Source of the DNA: an uncultured Clostridia bacterium
GTDB taxonomy: Bacteria > Bacillota > Clostridia > TANB77 > CAG-508
Length of the DNA stretch: 42,497 nucleotides
Direction: 5' to 3'
NCBI GenBank assembly: GCA_944387485.1
Contig: CALXFC010000003.1
Coordinates: forward strand, 1-42,497
Shown piece by piece: positions 7,604 to 16,240 of this stretch. Numbering within the stretch: position 1 is the first letter of the stretch; the number at the start of each line of letters is the position of its first letter. Below the pieces are notes generated by a model that saw only the letters and a program-made list of their open reading frames with translations, made no database searches and was not told the DNA's origin. A program made the translations under genes and the position numbers.

Positions 7604-8629
7604 ATGACTTCTATAGAAAATCTGGAAAAAGAATTAAAACAAGGAAAATTAAATAGTATATACCTTTTATATGGTGAAGAATTATTTTTATTAGAAAATA
7701 GTTTAAATAAAATAAAAAAATTATTTGGTGAAACTGTAAAAGGTATAAATTATGTACTAATAGACGATACAAATGTAAAAGAATTAATCCAAGATATAGA
7801 AACGCCTGCATTTGGTTATGAAAAAAAGCTAATTATTGCAAGAAATACAGGGGTGTTTAAAAGTGAAGGAAAAAGGAAAAATCAAGAGTTAAGTAATTTA
7901 AAAGAAAAAATTAATGATTATATTAATGAAAATATAGATATAATAAAAGAAAGCGTTATATTAGTTTTTGTTGAAGCAGATGCAGATAGTAGACTAAAAT
8001 TATTTAAGACCGTAGATAAACAAGGACTAGTTTGTAAATTTGATTTTCAAAAGCCAATACAGGTAGAAAAGAGAGTAAAAGCTATTTGTAAAGCTTATGA
8101 TGTTAACATAGAAGACAGTACATTAAAGTATTTTATAGAAATATGTGGAACAAATATGCAAGATGTAATAAATGAAATTAGAAAACTGATAGAATATGCA
8201 GGGAAGGGTGGAGTAATAAAAAAAGAAGATGTTGATAGTTTAACAATAAAAAAATTGGAAGCCATTATATTTGATTTAACAGATAATTTAGGACAAAAAC
8301 GAACAGGAAAGGCTTTAGATGTGTTAAAAAATTTAATTTATAATAAGGAACCAATACAAAGAATTTTAGTTATGCTATATAATCATTTTAAAAAACTTTA
8401 TTTTTTAAAGTTGGCAACAAAATATAATAAAGATATAGTAACTTCTTTAAGTTTAAAACCAAATCAAACTTTTCTTGTAAATAAATATAAAATGCAAGCA
8501 AAATATTTTACTGAAAAAGAATTAAAAGATGTTCTACAAGCACTAAGAGATTTAGATGTTAATTATAAAAATGGTTTAATAGATTTAGAAGTAGGATTAG
8601 AAGCAATCCTTTGTAATTATTGCTCATAG
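7604..8629 (+). CDS. holA: DNA polymerase III delta subunit
   Basis: The delta subunit of the clamp loader opens the beta sliding clamp. The 341-residue product opens with IYLLYGEELFLLENSLNKIK, the usual HolA start (YLLYGxExxL), and ends with the family-typical lid/collar region DVLQALRDLDVNYKNGLIDL. I chose the ATG at 7604 because AGGAG lies 8 bases upstream. An earlier ATG at 7580 would overlap the debranching gene and has no comparable site. Last gene of the murB operon; a repeat hairpin follows the stop after 6 bases. Confidence 0.92.
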   Translation: MTSIENLEKELKQGKLNSIYLLYGEELFLLENSLNKIKKLFGETVKGINYVLIDDTNVKELIQDIETPAFGYEKKLIIARNTGVFKSEGKRKNQELSNLKEKINDYINENIDIIKESVILVFVEADADSRLKLFKTVDKQGLVCKFDFQKPIQVEKRVKAICKAYDVNIEDSTLKYFIEICGTNMQDVINEIRKLIEYAGKGGVIKKEDVDSLTIKKLEAIIFDLTDNLGQKRTGKALDVLKNLIYNKEPIQRILVMLYNHFKKLYFLKLATKYNKDIVTSLSLKPNQTFLVNKYKMQAKYFTEKELKDVLQALRDLDVNYKNGLIDLEVGLEAILCNYCS

Positions 8630-8635
8630 AGTTTA

Positions 8636-8669
8636 GAAGCTGTTTTTGGGGACGGAGCAAAAAAACAGG
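8636..8669 (+). repeat. Palindromic repeat, GGGACGGAGC family, copy 1
   Basis: GAAGCTGTTTTT, then the core GGGGACGGAGC, then AAAAAAACAGG form an imperfect hairpin. It is essentially the reverse complement of the copy at 16559-16592. Relative to the upstream gene (holA here, the SDR gene there) both copies have the same orientation and lie just after the stop codon, so they may act as 3' ends of transcripts. Confidence 0.75.
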
Positions 8670-8764
8670 ATAAAGTAAAATAGAAAAATAACCATAAAAT
8701 GCATAATAAATCACTTAAATGATAAAAATAGTAAAAAGAAATTTTATTGTTTAGGTGATTTTTT

Positions 8765-9460
8765 ATGTTAAAAAATAAAAAGATAATAAAATTAAGTTTT
8801 GTTATAACTTTTATAATCTTATTATTTGCTACTGTTATTTTTCTATATACTACAAATAATAGTGAGGTAGATGCTTTATCTAAATATGGTTCTAGAGGAG
8901 ATGAAGTAATACAGATACAAACTAAACTTAAAAGATGGGGATATTATAATGGTAATATAGATGGAATATTTGGTAGTCAAACTTTAGAAGCTGTTAAATA
9001 TTTTCAAAGAAAAAATGGTTTAACTGTAGATGGAATTGCAGGTCCTGCAACTTTAAAAGCTATGGGTATTTATTCTTCTAGTTCTTCATCTTCCTCAAAT
9101 AGTAGTAATTCTAGTGACTTAAATCTTCTTGCTAGAATTATTTATGGTGAAGCAAGGGGAGAGCCATATACAGGACAAGTTGCAGTAGGTGCAGTTGTAT
9201 TAAATAGAGTAAAAAGTAGTTCTTTTCCAAATACAATATCTGGTGTGATTTATCAGTCAGGTGCTTTTGATGCTGTAAAAGATGGACAAATTAATTTGTC
9301 ACCTGATTCTACTGCAAAAAAAGCAGCACAAGATGCTTTAAATGGATGGGATCCTTCTTATGGTGCTATTTATTATTTTAATCCTTCAACTGCAACTAAT
9401 AAATGGATTTGGTCAAGGCCTATGACTGTAACGATAGGAAGACATAGATTTTGTAAATAA
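8765..9460 (+). CDS. sleB: Spore cortex-lytic enzyme SleB-like
   Basis: Encodes 231 residues: an N-terminal hydrophobic segment (residues about 8-29, signal peptide or anchor), a peptidoglycan-binding domain (GSRGDEVIQIQTKLKRWGYY ... NGLTVDGIAGPATLKAMG, residues 42-101), a Ser-rich linker, and a cell wall hydrolase domain (LLARIIYGEARGEPYTGQVA, VGAVVLNRVKSSSFP). This is the SleB architecture, a lytic transglycosylase that digests spore cortex during germination. The active-site Glu is expected in the YGEARGE stretch. ATG with AGGTGATTTTTT upstream. A forespore promoter is expected from biology but I could not identify a convincing one. Confidence 0.88.
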   Translation: MLKNKKIIKLSFVITFIILLFATVIFLYTTNNSEVDALSKYGSRGDEVIQIQTKLKRWGYYNGNIDGIFGSQTLEAVKYFQRKNGLTVDGIAGPATLKAMGIYSSSSSSSSNSSNSSDLNLLARIIYGEARGEPYTGQVAVGAVVLNRVKSSSFPNTISGVIYQSGAFDAVKDGQINLSPDSTAKKAAQDALNGWDPSYGAIYYFNPSTATNKWIWSRPMTVTIGRHRFCK

Positions 9461-9539
9461 AGTATAGTTGTATAAATATTTTAAAGTGACCTGGAAATTT
9501 ATAAAAAGAATAATAGAAAATATAAATATGATTTTTTTC

Positions 9540-9568
9540 TTGATTTTTTGCTTGTTTTAGAGTATAAT
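9540..9568 (+). promoter_or_regulatory. Sigma-A-type promoter of alaS
   Basis: TTGATT (9540-9545) and TATAAT (9563-9568), 17-base spacer, 31 bases before the alaS start. No T-box leader fits in the short untranslated region. Confidence 0.7.
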
Positions 9569-9599
9569 TTTAATGTTAAAGTAAAAGGAGAGATAAAAC

Positions 9600-11351
9600 G
9601 TGAAAGCAATAGAAATAAGAAAAAAATATTTAGACTATTTTAAAAGACATGGACACGCAGTTATTCCATCTGCTCCATTAATACCAGAAAATGATCCATC
9701 TGTATTATTTACAACAGCTGGAATGCAACCATTAGTACCATATTTATTAGGAGAAAAACATCCAGAAGGGAAAAGATTAACAGATTATCAAAAATGTGTA
9801 AGAACAAATGATATTGATGAAGTTGGAGATAATCGCCATCTGACATATTTTGAAATGTTAGGAAATTGGTCACTTGGAGATTATTTTAAAGATGAATCAA
9901 TAGCAATGAGTTTTGAATTCCTAACAAAAGAATTAGGAATTCCAGTAGAAAAATTATCAGTAACATGTTTTGCAGGAGACGAAGATTGCCCAAGAGATGA
10001 AGTAGCGGCAAATGCATGGAAAAAGGCGGGAATACCAGAAGATCATATATATTATTATGGAAAGGACGATAATTGGTGGATAGCAGGAGAAGAAGGACCT
10101 TGTGGACCAGATACAGAAATGTTTTATGATACAGGAAAGCCGGCATGTGGACCTGATTGCCAGCCAAGTTGTGATTGTGGTAAATATGTTGAAATATGGA
10201 ACAATGTATTTATGGAATATTTTAAAGATGAGAAAGGATATAGAAAACTAGAACAAAAAAATGTAGATACAGGACTTGGTTTAGAAAGAATGACAATGTT
10301 ATTACAAGGAAAAGAAACGCCATTTGATACTGAATTATTTAGCCCTGTAATGGATAAACTAAAAGATTTACAAAAAGTAGACGCTATTGAAAGCAGAAGA
10401 ATAATTGCAGAACATTTGCGTTCTAGTATGATGATAATAGCAGATGGGGGAAGACCAAGTAATTTAGACAGAGGATATGTTTTGAGAAGATTAATTAGAA
10501 GAATGATAAGACATATGAATAAATTACAAATAGACTTAAATTCATTAAAAGAATTAATAGATATTTATGTAGAAAACTTAGGTGAAATGTATCCTGAACT
10601 TGTTAAAAATAAAGAAATAATAGAACAAGTAATAGTAGAAGAAAAAGATAAATTTGTAAAAACATTAGCTAAAGGAGAAAAAGAATTTGAAAAGGCAATA
10701 GGAAAATTAGAAGGAACAAAAATTATACCAGGACAAGTAGTATTCAGACTATATGATACTTATGGTTTTCCACCAGAAGTAACAAAAGAACTTGCAGAGG
10801 AAAATGGGTATGAAATAGATATGAATGAATTTAATGAATTATTTAAAAAACATCAAGAAAAATCAAGAGCAGGTTCTGAGCAAAAATTTAAAGGTGGTTT
10901 AGCAGAAACGACAGAAGAAACAATAAAATATCATACAGCTACACATTTATTAAATGCAGCAATAAAAAGAGTAATTGGGAAAGACGCACATCAAAGAGGT
11001 TCTAATATAACAGTAGATAGAATGAGATTTGACTTTAACTGTGACCATAAGTTAACAGATGATGAAAAGAAACAAATAGAAGATTTAGTAAATGAATGGA
11101 TAAAAGAGGGATTACCTGTAACAAAAGAAGAAATGAAAAAAGAAGATGCAATAAAATCAGGAGCAGAATGTATGTTTATAGAAAAATATCCAGATATAGT
11201 AACAGTGTATACGATAGGAGATGTATCAAAAGAATTATGTGGAGGGCCTCATGTTAAAAATACAAATGAACTAGGAAGATTTAAAATAAAAAAAGAGGAG
11301 TCTAGTTCGTCAGGTGTAAGAAGAATAAAAGCAGTATTAATAGATGAATGA
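9600..11351 (+). CDS. alaS: Alanyl-tRNA synthetase, short form lacking C-Ala domain
   Basis: Charges tRNA-Ala. The 583-residue product is far shorter than the usual bacterial enzyme (about 875). The aminoacylation core is complete (MKAIEIRKKYLDYF, LFTTAGMQPLVPYLLG, CVRTNDIDEVG, FEMLGNWSLGDYFKDE, GLGLERM) with the tRNA-recognition helices. The editing site is present: HTATH with H445 and H449, and CGGPH with C547 and H551, the zinc-binding set. The sequence ends right after the editing core, so the C-terminal C-Ala domain is missing, and the stretch before the editing core is about 100 residues shorter than in E. coli. It carries an added Cys-rich insertion (CGPDCQPSCDCG near residue 185). GTG start with AAAGGAGAG upstream. 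Probably cotranscribed with the HIT gene. Confidence 0.93.
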   Translation: MKAIEIRKKYLDYFKRHGHAVIPSAPLIPENDPSVLFTTAGMQPLVPYLLGEKHPEGKRLTDYQKCVRTNDIDEVGDNRHLTYFEMLGNWSLGDYFKDESIAMSFEFLTKELGIPVEKLSVTCFAGDEDCPRDEVAANAWKKAGIPEDHIYYYGKDDNWWIAGEEGPCGPDTEMFYDTGKPACGPDCQPSCDCGKYVEIWNNVFMEYFKDEKGYRKLEQKNVDTGLGLERMTMLLQGKETPFDTELFSPVMDKLKDLQKVDAIESRRIIAEHLRSSMMIIADGGRPSNLDRGYVLRRLIRRMIRHMNKLQIDLNSLKELIDIYVENLGEMYPELVKNKEIIEQVIVEEKDKFVKTLAKGEKEFEKAIGKLEGTKIIPGQVVFRLYDTYGFPPEVTKELAEENGYEIDMNEFNELFKKHQEKSRAGSEQKFKGGLAETTEETIKYHTATHLLNAAIKRVIGKDAHQRGSNITVDRMRFDFNCDHKLTDDEKKQIEDLVNEWIKEGLPVTKEEMKKEDAIKSGAECMFIEKYPDIVTVYTIGDVSKELCGGPHVKNTNELGRFKIKKEESSSSGVRRIKAVLIDE

Positions 11352-11371
11352 TAAATTTAGGAGGTTTTATT

Positions 11372-11716
11372 ATGGAAGATTGTCTATTTTGTAAAATAAT
11401 AAAAGGTGAAGTACCTTCAAATAAAGTGTATGAAGATGATTATGTATATGCTTTTAAAGATATAGAACCGGCAGCACCAGTTCATGTTTTAGTAGTACCT
11501 AAAAAACATATTTCGTGCTTAAATGATATTACAGAGGATGATGAAGTATTACTAGGAAAAATTCATATAGCAATAGTAAAAATTGCTAAAGAATTAGGAA
11601 TTAGTAATAAAGGTTATAGGGTAATAAATAATTGTGGGAAAGATGCAGGACAAACAGTAATGCATTTACATTTCCATCTGCTTGCTGGAATAGAAATGGG
11701 AGAAAAATTAGTATAA
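11372..11716 (+). CDS. HIT-family nucleotide-binding protein
   Basis: A 114-residue histidine-triad protein: CLFCKIIKGEVPS at the start, then HVLVVPKKHI, and the catalytic triad HLHFHLL near the C-terminus, with QTVMH preceding it. HIT proteins (Hint/PKCI type) hydrolyse nucleoside phosphoramidates such as AMP-lysine. Because aminoacyl-AMP is a typical source of such adducts, the location directly after alaS is suggestive, though HIT genes occur in many settings. ATG at 11372 with TTAGGAGG upstream; the slightly longer frame from 11348 lacks a site. Confidence 0.93.
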   Translation: MEDCLFCKIIKGEVPSNKVYEDDYVYAFKDIEPAAPVHVLVVPKKHISCLNDITEDDEVLLGKIHIAIVKIAKELGISNKGYRVINNCGKDAGQTVMHLHFHLLAGIEMGEKLV

Positions 11717-11772
11717 AAATACAATTTAAAATTATTTGAGATTCGAGTATTGCAGAAAAAAATATATAACAA

Positions 11773-11814
11773 AAAATCTTGAGTTTGTTTTTGATAGTAA
11801 ACTCAAGATTTTCT
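11773..11814 (+). terminator. Rho-independent terminator after the HIT gene
   Basis: ATCTTGAGTTT (11776-11786) pairs with AAACTCAAGAT (11799-11809), flanked by an A run before and a T-rich stretch after; the symmetric A/T flanks make it potentially bidirectional. Confidence 0.85.
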
Positions 11815-11998
11815 TATTATCAAAGAAAACACAAGAAGAATTTAGAGTAAAAAGTTTAAATATATAAAGAAAACATATAAAAGAAATGTACAACTAAACT
11901 TTATAATAAAGATAAACTAACCAAAAATAACTTGTAAAGAAAAGAGTAGATTAATAGATTAAAAGGAAAGCTTAATTTACTATTAGTTTTGTGTTAAT

Positions 11999-12027
11999 TT
12001 GACTTTTTAAAAAAATTAGTGTATAAT
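11999..12027 (+). promoter_or_regulatory. Sigma-A-type promoter of rnjA
   Basis: TTGACT (11999-12004) and TATAAT (12022-12027) with a 17-base spacer, a near-consensus promoter. It lies 248 bases before the rnjA start, predicting a leader of about 240 bases. Confidence 0.75.
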
Positions 12028-12033
12028 TAAAAA

Positions 12034-12274
12034 CAGCTGTTAGCTATAAAGAGCTAAAATATGAGATTTTATTTAAATTTTAAACCTAAAAAATATGTAT
12101 TAAAAAATATTTTTAGGTAAATAATATAATGAGCGGATAATCAAATAATAAAAAATGCAGTTTATAAATATATATAAACTTAATTTTTGTGTACATATTT
12201 TTAGGTACTAGATTTTTGTAAGTAATAATTAATAAAATTTTAAAATGTTATTTTAAAGATAGAAAGGAGAATTT
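12034..12274 (+). promoter_or_regulatory. Long structured 5' leader of rnjA
   Basis: The predicted untranslated region contains three hairpins: TTAGCT/AGCTAA near 12042, ACCTAAAAA/TTTTTAGGT at roughly 12084-12118, and GTTTATA/TATAAAC near 12160-12180. None is followed by a clear T run, so they do not look like terminators. No open frame or known riboswitch signature is visible. The stretch 11815-11998 before the promoter is AT-rich and I see nothing else in it. Confidence 0.45.
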
Positions 12275-14107
12275 ATGTCAGAAGAAAAATTAGAGAATAA
12301 CAAAGAGAAAAAAGTGAGAAATAGAAGAACAAGCTCACAAGTAAAAAAAACAAATACGAAGAAAGTAAATAAGAGGGAAGGAGAAAAAAGCACAACAAAG
12401 AGAAATCAAAGAGCAGGAAGAAAAAATGTAAAAAAAGAGATATTTAAATCTTCAAAATTAAAAATAATTCCACTTGGAGGATTACATGAAATTGGAAAAA
12501 ACATTACAGTTTTTGAATATGAAAATGAAATGATTGTTGTAGACTGTGGATTATCTTTCCCAGAAGATGATATGTTAGGAGTAGATTTAGTAATACCTGA
12601 TATAACATATCTAGAACAAAATGTAGATAAAATAAAAGGGTTAGTAATAACACATGGTCATGAAGACCATATTGGTTCAGTGCCATATTTATTAAAGAAA
12701 ATAAATATACCAATTTATGCAACTAAATTAACAGCAGGTTTAATTAGAAATAAATTAGAGGAACATAAATTAGTAAATTCAACGAAATTAATAGAGGTAA
12801 ATCAAGGACAAACAATTAACTTAGGAAAGAATTTTAAAGTAGAGTTTATTAGAAGTTCACACAGTATTCCTGATTCAGTTATGCTTGCAATCACAACACC
12901 TGCAGGAACAATTTTACACACAGGAGACTTTAAAGTAGATTTTACACCAATAGATGGTAAAATAATGGATTTGGGTAGGATTGCAGAATTAGGAGATCAA
13001 GGTATTTTAGCATTAATGTCAGATAGTACTAACAGCGAGAGAAAAGGATTTACAATGTCAGAAAGATCAGTAGGAGAGGTCTTTGATAAACTATTTATAC
13101 ATTGTACAAAAAGAATTGTAGTTGCAACATTTGCATCAAATGTTCATAGAGTACAACAAATAGTAAATTGTGCAATAAAATATGGTAGAAAAATTGCTGT
13201 ATGTGGTAGAAGTATGATAAATATGATTACAACAGCAAGAGAACTTGGATATATTGAATGCCCAGAAAATCTATTTATAGATATTGATATGATTAAAAAT
13301 TATCCAGATGAGCAATTAGTAATAATTACAACAGGAAGTCAAGGAGAGACAATGTCAGCTCTAACTAGAATGGCAAACGGAGAACATAGAAAGGTAAAAA
13401 TTACTCCAAATGACTTAATAATAATTTCAGCAACGCCGATACCAGGAAATGAAAAATATGTATCAAGAGTAATAGATGAATTAATGCAAATTGGTGCGGA
13501 AGTTGTATATAGCTCATTAGAAGATGTACACGTATCAGGACATGCTTGTCAAGAAGAACAAAAATTAATCATAGCTTTAGCAAAACCAAAATATTTTATA
13601 CCAGTTCATGGTGAATATAGACAATTAATTGCCCATAGCGAAACCGCTCAAAGTATGGGAATATCTAAAGAAAATATTGTTATGATGCAAAATGGTAAAG
13701 TATTGGAAATAGGAGAAGACGGAGTACAGTTTACAGGAGTAGTACCAAATGGAAGAGTACTAGTTGATGGACTAGGTGTTGGAGATGTTGGAAACATAGT
13801 ATTAAGAGACAGACAGCATTTGTCACAAGATGGTTTAATAATAATAGTATTAACTATGGATTCTGGTACAGGGGAAGTTGTAGCAGGACCAGATGTAATC
13901 TCAAGAGGATTTGTTTATGTAAGAGAATCTGAAAACTTAATGGACGAAGTAAAAAATGTTGTAAGAAAAGAAATAAAGAAATGTGAACAAAACGGAGTTC
14001 GTGATTGGTCAACTATAAAATCAACAGTAAGAGAGAACTTAAGAGATTATGTATTTGCTAAAACAAAAAGAAATCCAATGATTATACCAATAATTATGGA
14101 AATATAG
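12275..14107 (+). CDS. rnjA: Ribonuclease J
   Basis: A metallo-beta-lactamase/beta-CASP RNase with 5'-3' exonuclease and endonuclease activity, central to mRNA turnover and rRNA maturation in Firmicutes. The 610-residue product begins with about 60 Lys/Arg-rich residues, then the family start LKIIPLGGLHEIGKN. The metal-binding motif HGHEDH is at residues 127-132. Further signatures are HTGDFKVD, LMSDSTNSE, TGSQGE, SGHACQEEQK and VHGEYRQL, plus the C-terminal domain. The basic extension is longer than in B. subtilis RNase J1 and may bind RNA or ribosomes (inference). ATG with GAAAGGAG upstream; its own promoter and leader precede it and a hairpin repeat follows. Confidence 0.95.
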   Translation: MSEEKLENNKEKKVRNRRTSSQVKKTNTKKVNKREGEKSTTKRNQRAGRKNVKKEIFKSSKLKIIPLGGLHEIGKNITVFEYENEMIVVDCGLSFPEDDMLGVDLVIPDITYLEQNVDKIKGLVITHGHEDHIGSVPYLLKKINIPIYATKLTAGLIRNKLEEHKLVNSTKLIEVNQGQTINLGKNFKVEFIRSSHSIPDSVMLAITTPAGTILHTGDFKVDFTPIDGKIMDLGRIAELGDQGILALMSDSTNSERKGFTMSERSVGEVFDKLFIHCTKRIVVATFASNVHRVQQIVNCAIKYGRKIAVCGRSMINMITTARELGYIECPENLFIDIDMIKNYPDEQLVIITTGSQGETMSALTRMANGEHRKVKITPNDLIIISATPIPGNEKYVSRVIDELMQIGAEVVYSSLEDVHVSGHACQEEQKLIIALAKPKYFIPVHGEYRQLIAHSETAQSMGISKENIVMMQNGKVLEIGEDGVQFTGVVPNGRVLVDGLGVGDVGNIVLRDRQHLSQDGLIIIVLTMDSGTGEVVAGPDVISRGFVYVRESENLMDEVKNVVRKEIKKCEQNGVRDWSTIKSTVRENLRDYVFAKTKRNPMIIPIIMEI

Positions 14108-14112
14108 TTAAA

Positions 14113-14176
14113 AAATAGGGACAGGTGATTTTTATCTCAATTTATAAAGTGGGACAAAAAAGAACTGTCCCTATTT
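14113..14176 (+). repeat. Long palindromic repeat, GGGACAG family, copy 1 (likely terminator of rnjA)
   Basis: A perfect 12-bp terminal inverted repeat, AAATAGGGACAG (14113-14124) and CTGTCCCTATTT (14165-14176), encloses a 40-base loop. It begins 5 bases after the rnjA stop and ends 18 bases before the gltX promoter. The copy at 27034-27100 shares the GGGACAGGT start and GTCCC end. Confidence 0.75.
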
Positions 14177-14194
14177 GTTGCAATTTGTATAGTT

Positions 14195-14223
14195 TTGCTT
14201 TTTTGTTCAATATATGTTATAAT
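14195..14223 (+). promoter_or_regulatory. Sigma-A-type promoter of gltX
   Basis: TTGCTT (14195-14200) and TATAAT (14218-14223), 17-base spacer, 37 bases upstream of the gltX ATG. Confidence 0.65.
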
Positions 14224-14260
14224 TGCAATTGTCAAAATAATGGGTAGAGGAGAGAATAGA

Positions 14261-15913
14261 ATGGATTATAAAGATTTAGCAAATTTAATATTTCCAGATG
14301 CAAAGGATATATCATATTATGAAGAAAAATATCCAAGAAGAAACTTAAAAGAAGGAGCAATTGTTACAAGATTTGCACCAAGCCCAACAGGGTTTGTTCA
14401 TATTGGAGGATTATATCAAAGCTTAATAGCAAAAAAGGTAGCAAATCAAACAGAAGGAGTATTTTTCTTAAGGATAGAAGATACAGACCAAAAAAGAGAA
14501 GTAGAAAATGGTGTTACAGATATAGTAAATTCATTAAAAGACTTTGGATTAGAGCCTGATGAAGGTATGATTTCTGAGACAGAAGAAAAGGGAAATTATG
14601 GACCATATAGACAATCTAAAAGAAAAGAAATTTATCAAGCTTATGCAAAATATTTAATAGAACAAGGAAAAGCTTATCCATGTTTTTGTACTCCAGAAGA
14701 AGTTGATGAAATAAGACAAAAACAAGAAGCTGCAAAAATTAGACCAGGTTATTATGGTGTGTGGGCAAAATGTAGACATTTAACTGTTGAAGAAATGATA
14801 GAAAAGATAAAAAATGGAGAAAGTTATATAATTAGATTTAAATCTCCAGGAAGAGAAGATAGAAAAATAAAACATAAAGATGTAATAAAAGGAAATGTAG
14901 AATTTCCGGAAAATGACCAAGACATAGTAATAATAAAAGCAGATGGACTTCCTACTTATCATTTTGCACATGCAGTAGATGACCATTTAATGGGAACAAC
15001 ACATGTAATACGTGGAGATGAATGGTTATCTTCAGTACCATTACATTTACAATTATTCCATGAATTAGGATTTAAGCCACCAAAATATGCTCATATTGCA
15101 CCAATTATGAAAAACGATAATGGAAATAAAAGAAAATTAAGTAAGAGAAAAGATCCAGAAGCAGCAGTAAGCTATTATGAAGAAGAGGGAATACCGAAAG
15201 AAGCTGTTAAAGAGTATTTATTAAATATAGCAAATTCTTCATTTGAAAATTGGAGAAGAGCAAACAAAGATAAAGATATATCAGAATTTGACTTACAACT
15301 AAACAAAATGAGTGTAAGTGGAGCTCTTTTTGATATGGTAAAATTATTAGATGTTGGAAAAACAGTAATATCTAAATTTACATCTGAAAAAGTTTATGAA
15401 GAATCTTTAAAATGGGCAAAAAGACATGATGAAGAATTAGAAAAATTATTAGAAGACAAAGAATATTCATTAAAAGTATTTGGTATAGAAAGAGGAAATA
15501 AGAAACCTAGAAAAGATATAGCAAAATGGTCAGATGTAAAAGAAAATATAGAATATATGTATGATGAATTATTCTATAGCAAAAAACATGATTATCCATA
15601 TCAAGTAATAAATAATAAAGAAGAAATAAATAAAATACTAACACTTTATACAGAAAAATACTATAGTGATGAAGATGATAAACAAACTTGGTTTGATAAG
15701 ATAAAAGAATTATCAGGAGAACTAGGTTATGCAAAAGAAGTTAAAGAATTTAAGGCAAATCCAGAAAAATATACAGCTCATGTTGGAGATGTAAGTACAG
15801 TTTTAAGAGTTGCATTAACATCAAGAACAAATACACCAGATATGTATGAGATAATGAAAATATTAGGAAAAGACAGAATTGTAGAAAGATTTAAAAAAGC
15901 TATGAAAAACTAA
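14261..15913 (+). CDS. gltX: Glutamyl-tRNA synthetase
   Basis: A class I synthetase charging tRNA-Glu (and possibly tRNA-Gln for later amidation). The 550-residue product has RFAPSPTGFVHIGG (the HIGH motif as HIGG), FLRIEDTDQKREV, a Cys-containing FCTPEEVDEIR stretch, RGDEWLSSVPLHLQL and the KMSKS-equivalent KLSKR. The C-terminal anticodon-binding region follows. ATG at 14261 was chosen for its GAGGAG 8 bases upstream; a longer frame from 14195 would start inside the promoter. Somewhat longer than typical GluRS (about 480) owing to inserts in the C-terminal half. Confidence 0.93.
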   Translation: MDYKDLANLIFPDAKDISYYEEKYPRRNLKEGAIVTRFAPSPTGFVHIGGLYQSLIAKKVANQTEGVFFLRIEDTDQKREVENGVTDIVNSLKDFGLEPDEGMISETEEKGNYGPYRQSKRKEIYQAYAKYLIEQGKAYPCFCTPEEVDEIRQKQEAAKIRPGYYGVWAKCRHLTVEEMIEKIKNGESYIIRFKSPGREDRKIKHKDVIKGNVEFPENDQDIVIIKADGLPTYHFAHAVDDHLMGTTHVIRGDEWLSSVPLHLQLFHELGFKPPKYAHIAPIMKNDNGNKRKLSKRKDPEAAVSYYEEEGIPKEAVKEYLLNIANSSFENWRRANKDKDISEFDLQLNKMSVSGALFDMVKLLDVGKTVISKFTSEKVYEESLKWAKRHDEELEKLLEDKEYSLKVFGIERGNKKPRKDIAKWSDVKENIEYMYDELFYSKKHDYPYQVINNKEEINKILTLYTEKYYSDEDDKQTWFDKIKELSGELGYAKEVKEFKANPEKYTAHVGDVSTVLRVALTSRTNTPDMYEIMKILGKDRIVERFKKAMKN

Positions 15914-15949
15914 TTAATTTTTATTACAGTTTGAAAGGAATGAAACAAG

Positions 15950-16132
15950 TTGGAATACCAAATAGGTGATATAGTAAGAACTAAAAAGCAACATCCATGT
16001 GGAAGTAAACTTTGGGAGATTACAAGAATAGGAGTAGATTTTAAACTAAAATGCCAAGGTTGTGGACATGTTGTGACTTTAGAAAGAGAAAAAGCTAAAA
16101 AAATAATAACAAAAATAGAAAAAAAGGCATAA
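15950..16132 (+). CDS. DUF951-family small protein
   Basis: A 60-residue protein, EYQIGDIVRTKKQHPCGSKL then WEITRIGVDFKLKCQGCGHVV. The Lys-x-His-Pro-Cys-Gly and Cys-x-x-Cys-Gly motifs define the DUF951 family, small proteins common in Firmicutes and often encoded near translation, ychF or parB genes. The Cys residues suggest metal binding, and an SH3-like nucleic acid binding fold is plausible; function is not established. TTG start with GAAAGGAATG upstream, 36 bases after gltX and probably cotranscribed. Confidence 0.85.
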   Translation: MEYQIGDIVRTKKQHPCGSKLWEITRIGVDFKLKCQGCGHVVTLEREKAKKIITKIEKKA

Positions 16133-16197
16133 AATAAAGAGAGAAACATTAATAAATATAATTAAAGTAACAAGGTTTTAAAACTCGACATATAATA

Positions 16198-16226
16198 CAA
16201 TATAGTATAAGCAAGATACTATATTG
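16198..16226 (+). promoter_or_regulatory. Perfect inverted repeat touching a ribosome binding site
   Basis: CAATATAGTAT (16198-16208) and ATACTATATTG (16216-16226) are exact inverted repeats of 11 bases around a 7-base loop. The right arm ends in the first G of GGAGGTG, the ribosome binding site of the next gene. A CATATAATA box lies just upstream (16189-16197), which would suit a sigma-A or a mother-cell (sigma-E/K) -10. As RNA this would be a 5'-end hairpin beside the binding site; as DNA it could be an operator. Confidence 0.6.
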
Positions 16227-16240
16227 GAGGTGCTAATATA

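Noticed and set aside
8700-8735. Sigma-G promoter for sleB (GCATAA upstream)
   Set aside because: No matching CATNNTA box is found at 17-18 bases, so the call would be guesswork.
9461-9599. T-box riboswitch upstream of alaS, gltX or serS
   Set aside because: The leaders are short and lack a T-box motif or a leader terminator; gltX and alaS have simple promoters close to the start.
14195-14260. Longer gltX N-terminus with hydrophobic residues
   Set aside because: This stretch contains the -35 and -10 boxes of the gltX promoter and has no ribosome binding site.
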